Shown here piece after piece: positions 1 to 7,752 of a stretch of 64,000 bases of DNA. The stretch lies in assembly GCF_028689785.1 (NCBI RefSeq), contig NZ_JAQVCN010000006.1, positions 1 through 64,000 of the forward strand, read 5' to 3'. Under the pieces are notes generated by a model. It ran no database searches and had not been told where the DNA came from. It worked only from the letters and a program-made list of their open reading frames with translations. Made by a program: the position numbers and the translations under genes. Position 1 is the stretch's first letter. Each line of letters opens with the position of its first letter. The DNA comes from Zoogloea sp. Lineage in GTDB: Bacteria > Pseudomonadota > Gammaproteobacteria > Burkholderiales > Rhodocyclaceae.

Positions 1-1
1 G

Positions 2-109
2 AATCTCCTACGGCTCAATTCGACGGTCAAGGCCGGAATAAAGAACAAGCGCCTGCTCGCCTCCGCTTCCGATGAGTTCCGGGCGGAGGTGCTCGGGTTT
101 ATGACGTAA
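2..109 (+). CDS. C-terminal end of an unidentified protein (partial)
   Basis: An open frame runs in from the left edge and ends with TAA at 107-109, giving about 35 residues ending in LGFMT. The segment is basic and has no stop. I do not recognise the family, and 35 open codons are weak evidence in GC-rich DNA. The next gene begins 36 bases later on the same strand. Confidence 0.35.
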   Translation, partial: NLLRLNSTVKAGIKNKRLLASASDEFRAEVLGFMT

Positions 110-145
110 CGGTGCGATTGCCCTGCTCTATGATCGAGCCTCACC

Positions 146-571
146 ATGAAAAAATGGATCCTCATCGCCCTAGTCGCATTCGTGGCCTTCTTCCACTGGA
201 ACTCCGGCCGTAATGCACGCGCCTTCGAAAAGGCGAGCGCTGAGCTGCAGCGGCGTGCGCCTATGGATCTGACGCCGGAGGTGCGCCTGGAAAAGGCAGA
301 ACTCAAGGGCAAGGAACTGGCTTTGTCCCTGACGCTGCGGGATGAAGAAGCAGATACGCCCGTGGTTCAGCAAAACCAGGGCATCCATCTGCTCAAGACG
401 ATGTTGACGAAGGGTTGGTGCGCCAACAAGGATCTCCGGCCTTCGATCAACGAAGGATATGTGATTTCGGTAACCGCCCTGCGCGCCGATGGGTCGGTTT
501 TTACTCGGCTACAAGTGACGGAAGAGGAGTGCATCTGTGCCGTGCAAGGCGATATCTGCGTGATCCGCTGA
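146..571 (+). CDS. Hypothetical membrane-anchored protein, Cys-containing
   Basis: A 141-residue protein I cannot assign to a family. Residues 1-3 are MKK, followed by a hydrophobic stretch (about residues 4-18, WILIALVAFVAFF) that reads as an uncleaved signal anchor, so the rest is probably periplasmic. The C-terminal half holds four cysteines (GWCAN, EECICAV, GDIC), which could form disulphides or bind a metal. A TATGAT hexamer at 129-134 lies too close to the ATG to be convincing as a -10 box, and no strong ribosome binding site is visible. The start is the first ATG in frame. Its neighbours give no functional hint. Confidence 0.7.
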   Translation: MKKWILIALVAFVAFFHWNSGRNARAFEKASAELQRRAPMDLTPEVRLEKAELKGKELALSLTLRDEEADTPVVQQNQGIHLLKTMLTKGWCANKDLRPSINEGYVISVTALRADGSVFTRLQVTEEECICAVQGDICVIR

Positions 572-591
572 ACATGTCCCGGCTAAAGTCC

Positions 592-620
592 TTGCCAAGA
601 ATACTGTACATGTATACAGT
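592..620 (+). promoter_or_regulatory. Candidate sigma-70 promoter overlapping the SOS box
   Basis: TTGCCA (592-597) and TACAGT (615-620) are separated by 17 bases. The LexA-like palindrome covers the end of the spacer and most of the -10 hexamer, the usual geometry for repression. The transcript would start about 40 bases before the VOC gene. Inference from sequence only. Confidence 0.45.
604..619. promoter_or_regulatory. LexA-binding site (SOS box)
   Basis: CTGTACATGTATACAG fits the CTGT-N8-ACAG consensus of gamma/betaproteobacterial LexA exactly, and the flanks (TA before, TT after) extend the match to the 20-base E. coli-type box at nearly all positions. It lies 47 bases upstream of the VOC-family gene start. 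The other neighbour also reads rightward and ends before it, so the VOC gene is the only obvious target. Confidence 0.65.
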
Positions 621-666
621 TAACGGCGATTTTCACATCGCCACCTCACACTAGGAGTAGCCTGCC

Positions 667-1083
667 GTGCTCGACCACATGACCTTCCGCGTAACCGACA
701 TTGCCCGGGCCAAAGCCTTTTACAGCGCGGCCCTCGCGCCGCTGGGCTACAGCCTTGCCTTTGAAGGCAACTATGGCATGAACATTCTGGGGTTCGCCTA
801 TCCCGACGCTTCCGAGCCCGATGGCAAGAAGGCCGACGTGTGGTTTATCGATGGCCCCTCCCCCTATGGCGGCCCGCCGGCAACAACGGGCTGTCACCTG
901 GCCTGGCGGGCCGAGAATCGTGCTCAGGTGGATGCCTTTTACCGCGCGGCAATCGCCGCTGGCGGAAAGGACAACGGCGCCCCAGGGCTCCGCCCGGACT
1001 ATCACCCGCACTATTACGGCGCCTTCGTCATTGACCCGGAAGGCAACAACATTGAAGCAGTGTGCCATCAACCCGAGAACTGA
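667..1083 (+). CDS. VOC family (glyoxalase/dioxygenase-fold) protein
   Basis: A 138-residue single VOC unit: LDHMTFRVTDIARAKAFYSAAL at the N terminus, and FVIDPEGNNIEAVCH at the C terminus with the usual Glu of the metal site. Families of this fold include glyoxalase I, extradiol dioxygenases and antibiotic-binding proteins; the substrate here cannot be read from sequence. The GTG start at 667 is chosen because AGGAG (653-657) lies 9 bases before it; the ATG at 679 would be too far away. The upstream LexA box implies induction by DNA damage, which is unusual for this family. The next gene starts 83 bases downstream. Confidence 0.88.
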   Translation: MLDHMTFRVTDIARAKAFYSAALAPLGYSLAFEGNYGMNILGFAYPDASEPDGKKADVWFIDGPSPYGGPPATTGCHLAWRAENRAQVDAFYRAAIAAGGKDNGAPGLRPDYHPHYYGAFVIDPEGNNIEAVCHQPEN

Positions 1084-1166
1084 TCCGGGTGCGGGCGTCG
1101 TCCTTCACATTTGCTTGATGGACGGCCCCGGCCCCCGGAGCACCCAACATTTCTAGCGCTGACAGC

Positions 1167-1526
1167 ATGCCCTCCGATCGCATCTCAAGATTGCTCGACG
1201 ACATCCGCCATCTCGACGCCGGGCACTTCGAGCTGGTTCAGGCTCTGAGAGAGACCATTCTCGGCCTTGACCCTTCGATTTCCGAAGAGGTGAAGTACGG
1301 CGGGTTTCTGTTCTCGTCGGGCAAGCCGTTTTGCGGCGTTTTTTCTTACGCGAAGCACGTTTCGCTGGAGTTCGGGGAGGGCGCATCGCTGCCCGATGCG
1401 TTCCAGGTGCTGGAAGGCGCGGACAAGTTTCGTCGCCACATCAAGTTGCTGTCGGTCGAAGACATCCGCAGCAAGCATGTCCGGGACTATCTCGTCCTGG
1501 CGCGCGGGCTGGCGGCAGAGCCTTGA
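1167..1526 (+). CDS. DUF1801 (YdhG-like) domain protein
   Basis: A 119-residue soluble protein with the DUF1801 signature: a region around EEVKYGGFLFSSGKPFCGVFSYAKHVSLEFGEGASL (residues about 38-72), and C-terminal HIKLLSVEDIRSKHVRDYL. Members are small proteins of unknown molecular function, often annotated as ice-nucleation or iron-chaperone-like without proof. The start is the first ATG; no clear Shine-Dalgarno precedes it. It stands alone between the VOC gene and the next small gene. Confidence 0.82.
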   Translation: MPSDRISRLLDDIRHLDAGHFELVQALRETILGLDPSISEEVKYGGFLFSSGKPFCGVFSYAKHVSLEFGEGASLPDAFQVLEGADKFRRHIKLLSVEDIRSKHVRDYLVLARGLAAEP

Positions 1527-1685
1527 GCGCGGGCGTCTTCCTGTTGACGGCCGGACAAGGCTAGAATGCGTTCCGGGCTGCCAGGACGCCCATCTCGCGA
1601 AAGCGCAAGCACCTTACATCGCAAGCCTTGCTTGCATACCCTCCGTGGCCAACGGCGAGAGCGGCCACTCGACTTCGGAGTCGGT

Positions 1686-2174
1686 ATGCCTGTTTCATCC
1701 TCCCACCCGCCGTGCGCGGGTCAGATCTCTTCCGTTCAACTGGTGCTGCGCGAGGCAAAGCGCCTCCATCGCGCCGCAGCCTTGGGCCCCCTTTCGGAGG
1801 CGCTTCCCATCCTGCGGCGGCTCATGGCAACCCGCGCCGTGACGGACCGTTCGCTACCCGGCCTCTTCCGCGCCCGCTGCACCGTGCAGCGCAAACATGT
1901 GCTCCGGGCGCTGGCCCGCGAAGCCGGGTACGCCAGTTGGGAGGATTACCGCCACGCCCTTCCACATCTCGATGTCAGCCATCTTCAGCAGCTTGCCTCA
2001 GTACATCGCGGCACCTCGGTTCTGAAGCTCTGGTTCTCCGATGTGTCGGCAGCGCGGCGTTTCGCTGCGGAACAAGGTGGGCAGGCCGTGTGCGTCGGCG
2101 TGCAGGCCGTCGTCCTTTCTACCGCACCATCCGGCGACGCCAAGTCAGGGCTGCCACCATTGCCCGGCGCCTGA
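1686..2174 (+). CDS. Conserved hypothetical protein with a basic helical N-terminal half
   Basis: A 162-residue protein. Residues about 16-50 are rich in Leu and Arg (VQLVLREAKRLHRAAAL), followed by a segment LFRARCTVQRKHVLRALAREAGYASWEDYRHAL. That pattern, a KHVLRxLAxEAGxxSWExYxxAL element, resembles short conserved proteins of betaproteobacteria of unknown role. The frame is open upstream to 1566, but the ATG at 1686 is chosen because GGAG at 1677-1680 is 5 bases before it and the upstream residues have no protein character. No signal peptide or membrane segment. Function unknown. Confidence 0.65.
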   Translation: MPVSSSHPPCAGQISSVQLVLREAKRLHRAAALGPLSEALPILRRLMATRAVTDRSLPGLFRARCTVQRKHVLRALAREAGYASWEDYRHALPHLDVSHLQQLASVHRGTSVLKLWFSDVSAARRFAAEQGGQAVCVGVQAVVLSTAPSGDAKSGLPPLPGA

Positions 2175-2302
2175 GGTTGGCAGGCTTTTCCGCGCAGCGG
2201 AGCGCCTCCGGCACGGGGAGTCGCTCCCGCCGGCGACAGCGGCGGATACCGTTCTCTTGCAGGCCTCTCGACAGGATGGAGTGCAGGCCGAGAGGCCCCT
2301 CT

Positions 2303-2327
2303 GTGGGTCGATTGAATTCGACCCCAC
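2303..2327. repeat. Dispersed palindromic (REP-like) element, copy 1
   Basis: GTGGGTCGA, six loop bases, then TCGACCCCAC form a hairpin with one bulged base. It lies just past the stop codon of rep (minus strand), so it could act as a Rho-independent-like stop or RNA-stabilising hairpin, although no T-run follows. A second 9-base perfect inverted repeat (GGCCTCTCG at 2262-2270, CGAGAGGCC at 2289-2297) sits beside it. The 2175-2336 gap holds nothing else I recognise. Confidence 0.6.
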
Positions 2328-2336
2328 GAAAACCGG

Positions 2337-4340
2337 CTAACCCGCGCCGCCCGGTTTGTTGCCCAGCATGGCGCGCAGGTTGGCGATGCGGGCCCGGGCG
2401 TCTTCCTTGGTCACGGGTTCGGCGGATTTGCGATCGCTGCGCTTGATGCCTTCGCCGCCCATCTCGTCGATGAAGCGGGAAGGGTCACAGGTGCGCACGT
2501 CGCGGCCCGCCTTGCGGCGGTCGCAGTAGCTGATGGTGAGGCTGCGCTGGGCGCGGGTGATGCCCACGTACATCAGGCGGCGCTCTTCCTCGATCTTGTC
2601 TTCGTCGATGGACGACTGGTGGGGCAGCAGGCCTTCCTCCACGCCCACCAGGAAGACGTGCTTGAACTCCAGGCCCTTGGAGGCGTGCAGGGTGGCGAGC
2701 TGGACCTGGTCGAGCTCTTCGTCGTCCTTGTCGAGCATGGTGATCAGGCTGATGGTCTGGATCATGTCCGACAGGGTCTTGCCGTCTTCCTCGCCCTTGC
2801 GGCCCAGCCAGCCAGTGAAGTCGCCCACATTGCTCCACTTTGTTTCGGCTTCGCGGGGCTCACAGCTTTCGTACAGCCAGGCCTCGTAGTTGATGGCCTT
2901 GAGCATGTCGTTGATGACCTGCCCGGCGGGCTCGCGGGGGGCGCGGTGGGCGATGCGATTGATGAAGTGGCAGAACTCCCGCAGGCTCTCCAGCTGCCGG
3001 GCAGCCACGTGCTCGGCGGCGCCCTCCTCGAAGACTGCGGTGAACAGGCTGATATGGCGGTGAGAGGCGTAGTGGCCCAGGGACTCGATGGTAGCGGGGC
3101 CGATGCCCCGGCGCGGCACGGTGATGCTGCGGATGAAGGCCAGGTCATCGTCCTCGTTGGCGATCAGGCGCAGGTAGGAGCACAGGTCCTTGATCTCGGC
3201 GTTCTCAAAGAAGCTGCGCCCGCCCGAGATGGCATAGGGGATCTTGTGGTTGCGCAGCTGCTGCTCGAACAGGCGGGCCTGGTGGTTGCCCCGGTAGAGG
3301 ATGGCGTAGTCCTTGAAATGGGTGCGGTTCTCGAACTTGTGGGCGGAGATCTTCATCACCACCGCCTCGGCCTCGTGCTCGGGGGTCTGGTAGGCCACCA
3401 CGTTAACCGGCTCGCCGGCACCGTGCTCCGACCACAACTTCTTGTCGAAGAGCTTTTCGTTGTTGGCGATCACCGTGTTGGCGGCGTGCAGGATGCGCGA
3501 GGTGGAGCGGTAGTTCTGCTCCAGCTTGATGACCCGCAGCTTGGGGTAGTCGACAGGCAGCTGGCGCAGGTTCTCGATGTCGGCGCCGCGCCATGCGTAG
3601 ATGGCCTGGTCGTCGTCGCCCACAGCGGTAAACGCTGCGCGCACGCCGGCCATCAGCTTGAGCAGCCGGTACTGGGCGCGGTTGGTGTCCTGGTACTCAT
3701 CCACCAGCAGGTAGCGCAGCTTGTTCTGCCAGCGCTCGCGCACCTCGGGGTGCTCGTCGAAGAGCTTCACCGGCAGGCGGATGAGATCATCAAAATCCAC
3801 GCCCTGGTAGGCCCGCAGGGTCTTGTCATACTCCATGTAGAGCAGCGCTGCGGCGGACGAGATCTCGTCATTGGCCAGGTGGGCGGCTTCGTTGGGCTCG
3901 ATGAGGGCGTTCTTCCAGCTGGAAATCTGCCACTGCAGGGCCTTGGCGCGGTTCTTGTCGGTGCTGGCCGTCATCTCGGCGATGATCTGGGTGGTGTCCG
4001 ACGAATCGAGGATGGAAAACTGGGGCTTGAGACCCAGCAGCTTGGCTTCCTGGCGCACGATGCGCACGCCCATGGCGTGAAAGGTGCACACCGTCAGGCC
4101 CTTGGTGGCGCGGCCGCCCATCAGCTTGTTGATGCGCTCCAGCATCTCCTTGGCGGCCTTGTTGGTAAAGGTAATGGCTGCGATGTTGTGGGGGTTGAAG
4201 CCGCACTCGGTGATCAGGTAGGCGATCTTCTGGGTGATCACCCGGGTTTTGCCCGACCCGGCGCCGGCCAACACCAGGCAGGGGCCGTCCAGGTAGTGGA
4301 TGGCTTCGCGTTGGGGGGCATTGAGGAGCAGGGCGGACAT
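2337..4340 (-). CDS. rep: ATP-dependent DNA helicase Rep (UvrD/Rep superfamily 1)
   Basis: A 667-residue SF1A 3'-5' helicase, close to the E. coli Rep length of 673. It is expected to clear protein roadblocks ahead of the fork with DnaB. Visible motifs in order: Q-motif LNAPQREAI (about 6-14); Walker A AGAGSGKT (about 26-33); motif Ia TFTNKAAKEM; motif II DEYQDTN; motif III GDDDQAIYAWRGA; motif IV LEQNYRSTSRIL; motif V LATLHASKGLEF; motif VI MYVGITRAQ. It is transcribed alone and divergently from thrB. The sequence TAAAAT on the minus strand (4376-4371), 31 bases before the ATG, is a possible -10 box with no good -35. Confidence 0.95.
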   Translation of the reverse strand: MSALLLNAPQREAIHYLDGPCLVLAGAGSGKTRVITQKIAYLITECGFNPHNIAAITFTNKAAKEMLERINKLMGGRATKGLTVCTFHAMGVRIVRQEAKLLGLKPQFSILDSSDTTQIIAEMTASTDKNRAKALQWQISSWKNALIEPNEAAHLANDEISSAAALLYMEYDKTLRAYQGVDFDDLIRLPVKLFDEHPEVRERWQNKLRYLLVDEYQDTNRAQYRLLKLMAGVRAAFTAVGDDDQAIYAWRGADIENLRQLPVDYPKLRVIKLEQNYRSTSRILHAANTVIANNEKLFDKKLWSEHGAGEPVNVVAYQTPEHEAEAVVMKISAHKFENRTHFKDYAILYRGNHQARLFEQQLRNHKIPYAISGGRSFFENAEIKDLCSYLRLIANEDDDLAFIRSITVPRRGIGPATIESLGHYASHRHISLFTAVFEEGAAEHVAARQLESLREFCHFINRIAHRAPREPAGQVINDMLKAINYEAWLYESCEPREAETKWSNVGDFTGWLGRKGEEDGKTLSDMIQTISLITMLDKDDEELDQVQLATLHASKGLEFKHVFLVGVEEGLLPHQSSIDEDKIEEERRLMYVGITRAQRSLTISYCDRRKAGRDVRTCDPSRFIDEMGGEGIKRSDRKSAEPVTKEDARARIANLRAMLGNKPGGAG

Positions 4341-4400
4341 GGGGAAGTACGTAGGGTGGAACGGGACAGCATTTTACCGCCCCGGCGAGGCCGGGTCGTG

Positions 4401-4436
4401 CTCCCATAGGGGCGAATGAATTCGACCCCATGGGAG
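4401..4436. repeat. Dispersed palindromic (REP-like) element, copy 2, long hairpin
   Basis: A 36-base near-perfect palindrome: two 16-base arms with 14 of 16 positions pairing and a TGAA loop. The arms read CTCCCATAGGGGCGAA and TTCGACCCCATGGGAG. Its core matches the copies at 2303-2327 and 12105-12201. It lies between the divergent starts of rep (4340) and thrB (4461), ending 24 bases before thrB, so it cannot be a terminator of either gene. Confidence 0.75.
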
Positions 4437-4460
4437 CCGCTGCGGTAAGCTCCGGCCATC

Positions 4461-5408
4461 ATGTCCGTGTTCACACCCGTCACCGATTCCGACCTGGCCG
4501 CCTGGCTGGGCAATTACGCCATTGGCCGCCTGGACAGCCTGCAGGGCATCTCCGCCGGCGTCCAGAACAGCAACTTCTTCGTCAACACCAGCCTCGGGCG
4601 TTATGTGCTCACCCTGTTCGAGACCATGCCCCGGGCCGAGCTGCCCTTCTACCTGCACCTGATGGCCCACCTGGCACGCCACGGCCTGCCCGTGCCGGCG
4701 CCCATCGCCAACCGGGACAACGAATACCTGGGCACCCTGTCGGGCAAACCAGCGGTGCTGGTCAGCCGCCTGGCCGGCCGCTCCGAGATGGCCCCCACGG
4801 TGGCCCACTGTGCGCGCATCGGCGCCATGCTGGCCGGCCTGCACCTGGCCGGCCTCACCTTCGGCCGCAAGCAGGCCAACCCCCGGGGTGCCGAATGGCG
4901 CCGCGACTGTGCGGCCCGGGTGCGCCCCCAACTTCCGGCCGATGAACAGGCCGAGCTGGACGCGGAGATCGCCTTCCAGGCCGGCTTCGACCTGGCAGCC
5001 CTGCCCCAGGGGGTGATCCATGCCGACTTGTTCCGCGACAATGTGCTGTGGGACGGCGACTATATCGGCGGCGTCATCGACTTCTACTTCGCCGGGCACG
5101 ACGCCCTGCTCTTCGATGTGGCCGTCACCCTGAATGACTGGTGCGCCGCGGCCGACGGCAGTCTCGACCCTGCGCGCAGCGGCGCCCTGCTGGCGGCCTA
5201 CGCCGAATCCCGCCCCTTCACAGCGGGCGAGCGGGCCGCGTGGCCGGCCATGTTGCGGGCCGCAGCCCTGCGTTTCTGGCTGTCCCGACTCGAAGACTTC
5301 CACCTGCCCCGGGCCGGCGAAATGGTGCTGGTGAAGGATCCGGGGGAGTATCGGCGCATCCTGCGCCTGCGTGCCGGCGCAGCACCGCTGCCGGCCCTGC
5401 CTGGCTAA
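4461..5408 (+). CDS. thrB: Homoserine kinase, aminoglycoside-phosphotransferase fold (ThrB type II)
   Basis: A 315-residue enzyme that phosphorylates homoserine with ATP in threonine synthesis (EC 2.7.1.39). It has the kinase fold rather than the GHMP fold of E. coli ThrB. Signatures: N-terminal GISAGVQNSNFFV (about 32-44); Brenner motif VIHADLFRDNVLW with catalytic Asp and Asn (about 184-196); metal-binding GVIDFYFAGHD (about 200-210). The length is normal. The start is the first ATG, 24 bases after the palindrome. It is probably monocistronic: a 109-base gap with its own promoter candidate separates it from the next gene. Confidence 0.93.
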   Translation: MSVFTPVTDSDLAAWLGNYAIGRLDSLQGISAGVQNSNFFVNTSLGRYVLTLFETMPRAELPFYLHLMAHLARHGLPVPAPIANRDNEYLGTLSGKPAVLVSRLAGRSEMAPTVAHCARIGAMLAGLHLAGLTFGRKQANPRGAEWRRDCAARVRPQLPADEQAELDAEIAFQAGFDLAALPQGVIHADLFRDNVLWDGDYIGGVIDFYFAGHDALLFDVAVTLNDWCAAADGSLDPARSGALLAAYAESRPFTAGERAAWPAMLRAAALRFWLSRLEDFHLPRAGEMVLVKDPGEYRRILRLRAGAAPLPALPG

Positions 5409-5435
5409 GGCCTCCGTCCGTCGCAGACCGCCGGT

Positions 5436-5465
5436 TTGAAGTGAACAGGCGATTTGGGCTAGCAT
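5436..5465 (+). promoter_or_regulatory. Candidate sigma-70 promoter for the 5518-9248 gene block
   Basis: TTGAAG (5436-5441), an 18-base spacer and TAGCAT (5460-5465) match 4/6 at both hexamers and lie about 50 bases before the first membrane-protein gene. It would drive a long, closely packed rightward block down to maf. Confidence 0.4.
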
Positions 5466-5517
5466 CTCACCGCAGTGCAACATCCTGATTTTTCATCCCG
5501 TTTTCCCGTCGCCCGCC

Positions 5518-6321
5518 ATGACTGATCCGGCACCCAAGGCCGTCCATCCCCACAACGCCGCGCGCCATCCGCAGCCGCAGCGCGTCTCGCCTGCCGAGGC
5601 CCTGAACTGGCTGAAGGCCGGTTGGGGCTATTTCATCGGCAATCCAGGCGTATGGGTGGCCATCAGTGTGATTTTCATCGTCATGCTCTTCGTGCTAGGG
5701 CTGGTGCCCCTGCTGGGCTGGGCGGTGGTACTGATCGGCTTTCCTGTCATGGTGGCGGGCATGGTGCTGGGCTGCCACGCCCAGGCCCGGGGCGAACCTC
5801 TGCGCATCGAACACCTCTTTGCCGGTCTCAAGGTGCATGCCGGCAATCTGGCCCTGGTGGGCGTGTTCTATCTGCTCGGTGGCCTCATCGCCGGCTTCGT
5901 GTCGGTGGTCATCGGCGGTGGTGCGATGCTCACCGGCTACATCCTCGGTGCCCTGGAAGGCCTGGGCCTGGGCCTGGTGAGCGGCGTGGTGCTGACCAGC
6001 GTAACCTTCTCGGTGCTGTGGGTGCTGCTCATCACCGCCCTATGGTTCGCCGCTCCGCTGGTAGTACTGCGTGACACCCCGCCCCTCGACGCCATGAAGC
6101 TGTCCCTCGCTGCATGCTTCAGCAACTTCGGCGTCTTCGTCGTGCTCGGCGTGCTGATTTACGTGCTGATCTGGGTGGCCATGGTGCCCGCCGGGCTCGG
6201 CGTGCTGGTGTTGATACCCGTGCTGGCCGGTACCGTGTATTCGTCCTACCAGGCTGTTTTCGGCGAGGTGCCGGCCCTGCCCGCGCCAGCCGACACGGCC
6301 CCCCAGGAAGGCACGGAGTAA
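5518..6321 (+). CDS. BPSS1780-type multi-pass membrane protein, copy 1
   Basis: A 267-residue inner-membrane protein resembling the BPSS1780 family of betaproteobacteria, whose function is unknown. A polar, His/Pro-rich N-terminal tail (residues 1-25) is followed by VSPAEALNWLKAGWGYFIGNP and about five or six hydrophobic segments (near 45-85, 110-165, 170-195, 205-245). The next gene encodes a protein of the same general type, which suggests a duplicated pair, perhaps a heteromer. The gap to the next gene is 4 bases. Confidence 0.78.
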   Translation: MTDPAPKAVHPHNAARHPQPQRVSPAEALNWLKAGWGYFIGNPGVWVAISVIFIVMLFVLGLVPLLGWAVVLIGFPVMVAGMVLGCHAQARGEPLRIEHLFAGLKVHAGNLALVGVFYLLGGLIAGFVSVVIGGGAMLTGYILGALEGLGLGLVSGVVLTSVTFSVLWVLLITALWFAAPLVVLRDTPPLDAMKLSLAACFSNFGVFVVLGVLIYVLIWVAMVPAGLGVLVLIPVLAGTVYSSYQAVFGEVPALPAPADTAPQEGTE

Positions 6322-6325
6322 GCGG

Positions 6326-7099
6326 ATGCAGGCACGCATGCTGCCCGCCCAGCGCGGCTGGGCCTGGATTTTCGATGGTTTTTCCCTGTGGCGGCGCAAC
6401 CCGGCCCTGATCACCTTTCTGGTCTTCGGCTGCTCCCTGTGCCTGCTGCTGATCGCCGCCATACCGCTGATCGGCCAGGTGATCATGTCCCTGATCATGC
6501 CGGCCCTGTCCCTGGGCATCTTCAACGGCTGCAAGGCCGTGGCCGAACGGCGCAAGGCCGGGCCGGACATCCTGCTGTCGGGCTTCCGCCAGAACCTGCC
6601 CGAACTGGTCAAGATCGGCGGTATCTACCTGGCCGGCACCCTGGCGGTGATGGGCGTAAGCCTGCTCATCGACGGCGAGATGAACATCAAGCTCTCCAAG
6701 GCCATGCTGGGCCGCGTCGGCTGGGGCGAAACCCTCGACGACCCTACCTTCACCCTGGCCCTGCTGGTGGCCACCATCGGCTCCACACCACTGATGATGG
6801 CCTACTGGTTCGCCCCGCTGCTGGCCGGCTGGGGGCAGGTGCCGGCAGCCAAGGCCCTGTTCTTCAGCTTCATCGCCTGCCTGCGCAACTGGCGCGCCTT
6901 CCTCGCCTACGGCATTGGTCTGTTGGTCGTCGCCCTGGGCGCGGGAATGCTCATCAGCATCCTTGGGCTGGTCTCGCCCCTGCTCGCCATGCTCCCGGCC
7001 CTGGTCTTTCCGGTAGTTTTCATTCCGGTGATCTTCGCCAGCTTCTACATCAACGCCCTCGACGTGTTCGAGCACATCGGGCCCGATGAGCTCATCTGA
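6326..7099 (+). CDS. BPSS1780-type multi-pass membrane protein, copy 2
   Basis: A 257-residue inner-membrane protein. LPAQRGWAWIFDGFSLWRRNPAL at the N terminus is typical of the BPSS1780 family. It has about six hydrophobic segments and a C-terminal FASFYINALDVFEHIG. It shares layout with the preceding gene (amphipathic WxxxGxxxxxxNP segment before the first membrane span). The 3' end overlaps nadD by 14 bases, so translation is probably coupled to NAD synthesis genes. Its function is unknown. Confidence 0.8.
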   Translation: MQARMLPAQRGWAWIFDGFSLWRRNPALITFLVFGCSLCLLLIAAIPLIGQVIMSLIMPALSLGIFNGCKAVAERRKAGPDILLSGFRQNLPELVKIGGIYLAGTLAVMGVSLLIDGEMNIKLSKAMLGRVGWGETLDDPTFTLALLVATIGSTPLMMAYWFAPLLAGWGQVPAAKALFFSFIACLRNWRAFLAYGIGLLVVALGAGMLISILGLVSPLLAMLPALVFPVVFIPVIFASFYINALDVFEHIGPDELI

Positions 7100-7748
7100 G
7101 GCGGGCGCAGGCGCGCTGGGCATCTTCGGCGGCACTTTCGACCCCATCCACTACGGCCACCTGCGCCTCGCCGAAACGGCACGGGAAGCCCTGGGCCTGG
7201 CGGGCGTGCGCCTGATTCCCGCAGGCCAGCCGCCCCACCGGGCCAGCCCAGGCGCCAGTGGCGCCCAGAGGCTGGCCATGGCCCGCCTGGCCGCGGCCGA
7301 CAACCCGGCCTTCGAAGTGGACCCGGCCGAGGTGGAGGCCGCCCAGGCCAGCTTCACCATCCTCACCCTCGAGCGTCTGCGCGCCACCCTCGGGGCAGAG
7401 CGTCCGCTGGTGCTGTTGCTGGGGGTCGATGCCTTCCTCGGCCTGCCCACCTGGCGGCGCTGGGCCGAGCTGTTCGACTTCGCCCACGTTGCGGTGGCCA
7501 ACCGACCCGGCTACACCCTGGACGAACCCCGCCTGCCCGACGAACTGGCCCGCCACGTGGAACAGCGCCGGGCCGCCCCAGAAGCCTTGGCCGGCGCGCC
7601 TTCCGGCTGCATCGTCAGCTTTTCCATGACCCCGCTGGCGATCTCCGCCACCGATATCCGCAACCGTGCCGCCAGCGGCCAAAGTCTGCGTTATTTGCTC
7701 CCCCCGCCGGTTCTTGACTATATTTCCCGGCATCAACTCTATTCTTGA
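7086..7748 (+). CDS. nadD: Nicotinate-nucleotide adenylyltransferase
   Basis: A 220-residue enzyme making deamido-NAD from nicotinate mononucleotide and ATP (EC 2.7.7.18), cytoplasmic. The nucleotidyltransferase signature GIFGGTFDPIHYGHLRLAE (about 12-30) contains the conserved HxGH, and the C-terminal ISATDIRNRAASGQSLRYLLP holds the second ATP-binding ISxTxIR motif. The ATG at 7086 lies inside the previous gene's end. It starts the classic nadD-rsfS-rlmH-maf-rng neighbourhood. Confidence 0.94.
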   Translation: MSSSEAGAGALGIFGGTFDPIHYGHLRLAETAREALGLAGVRLIPAGQPPHRASPGASGAQRLAMARLAAADNPAFEVDPAEVEAAQASFTILTLERLRATLGAERPLVLLLGVDAFLGLPTWRRWAELFDFAHVAVANRPGYTLDEPRLPDELARHVEQRRAAPEALAGAPSGCIVSFSMTPLAISATDIRNRAASGQSLRYLLPPPVLDYISRHQLYS

Positions 7749-7752
7749 ATCA

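Noticed and set aside
2-109. Transposase C terminus at the left edge
   Set aside because: Only about 35 residues are visible with no recognisable motif; no inverted repeat or target duplication seen.
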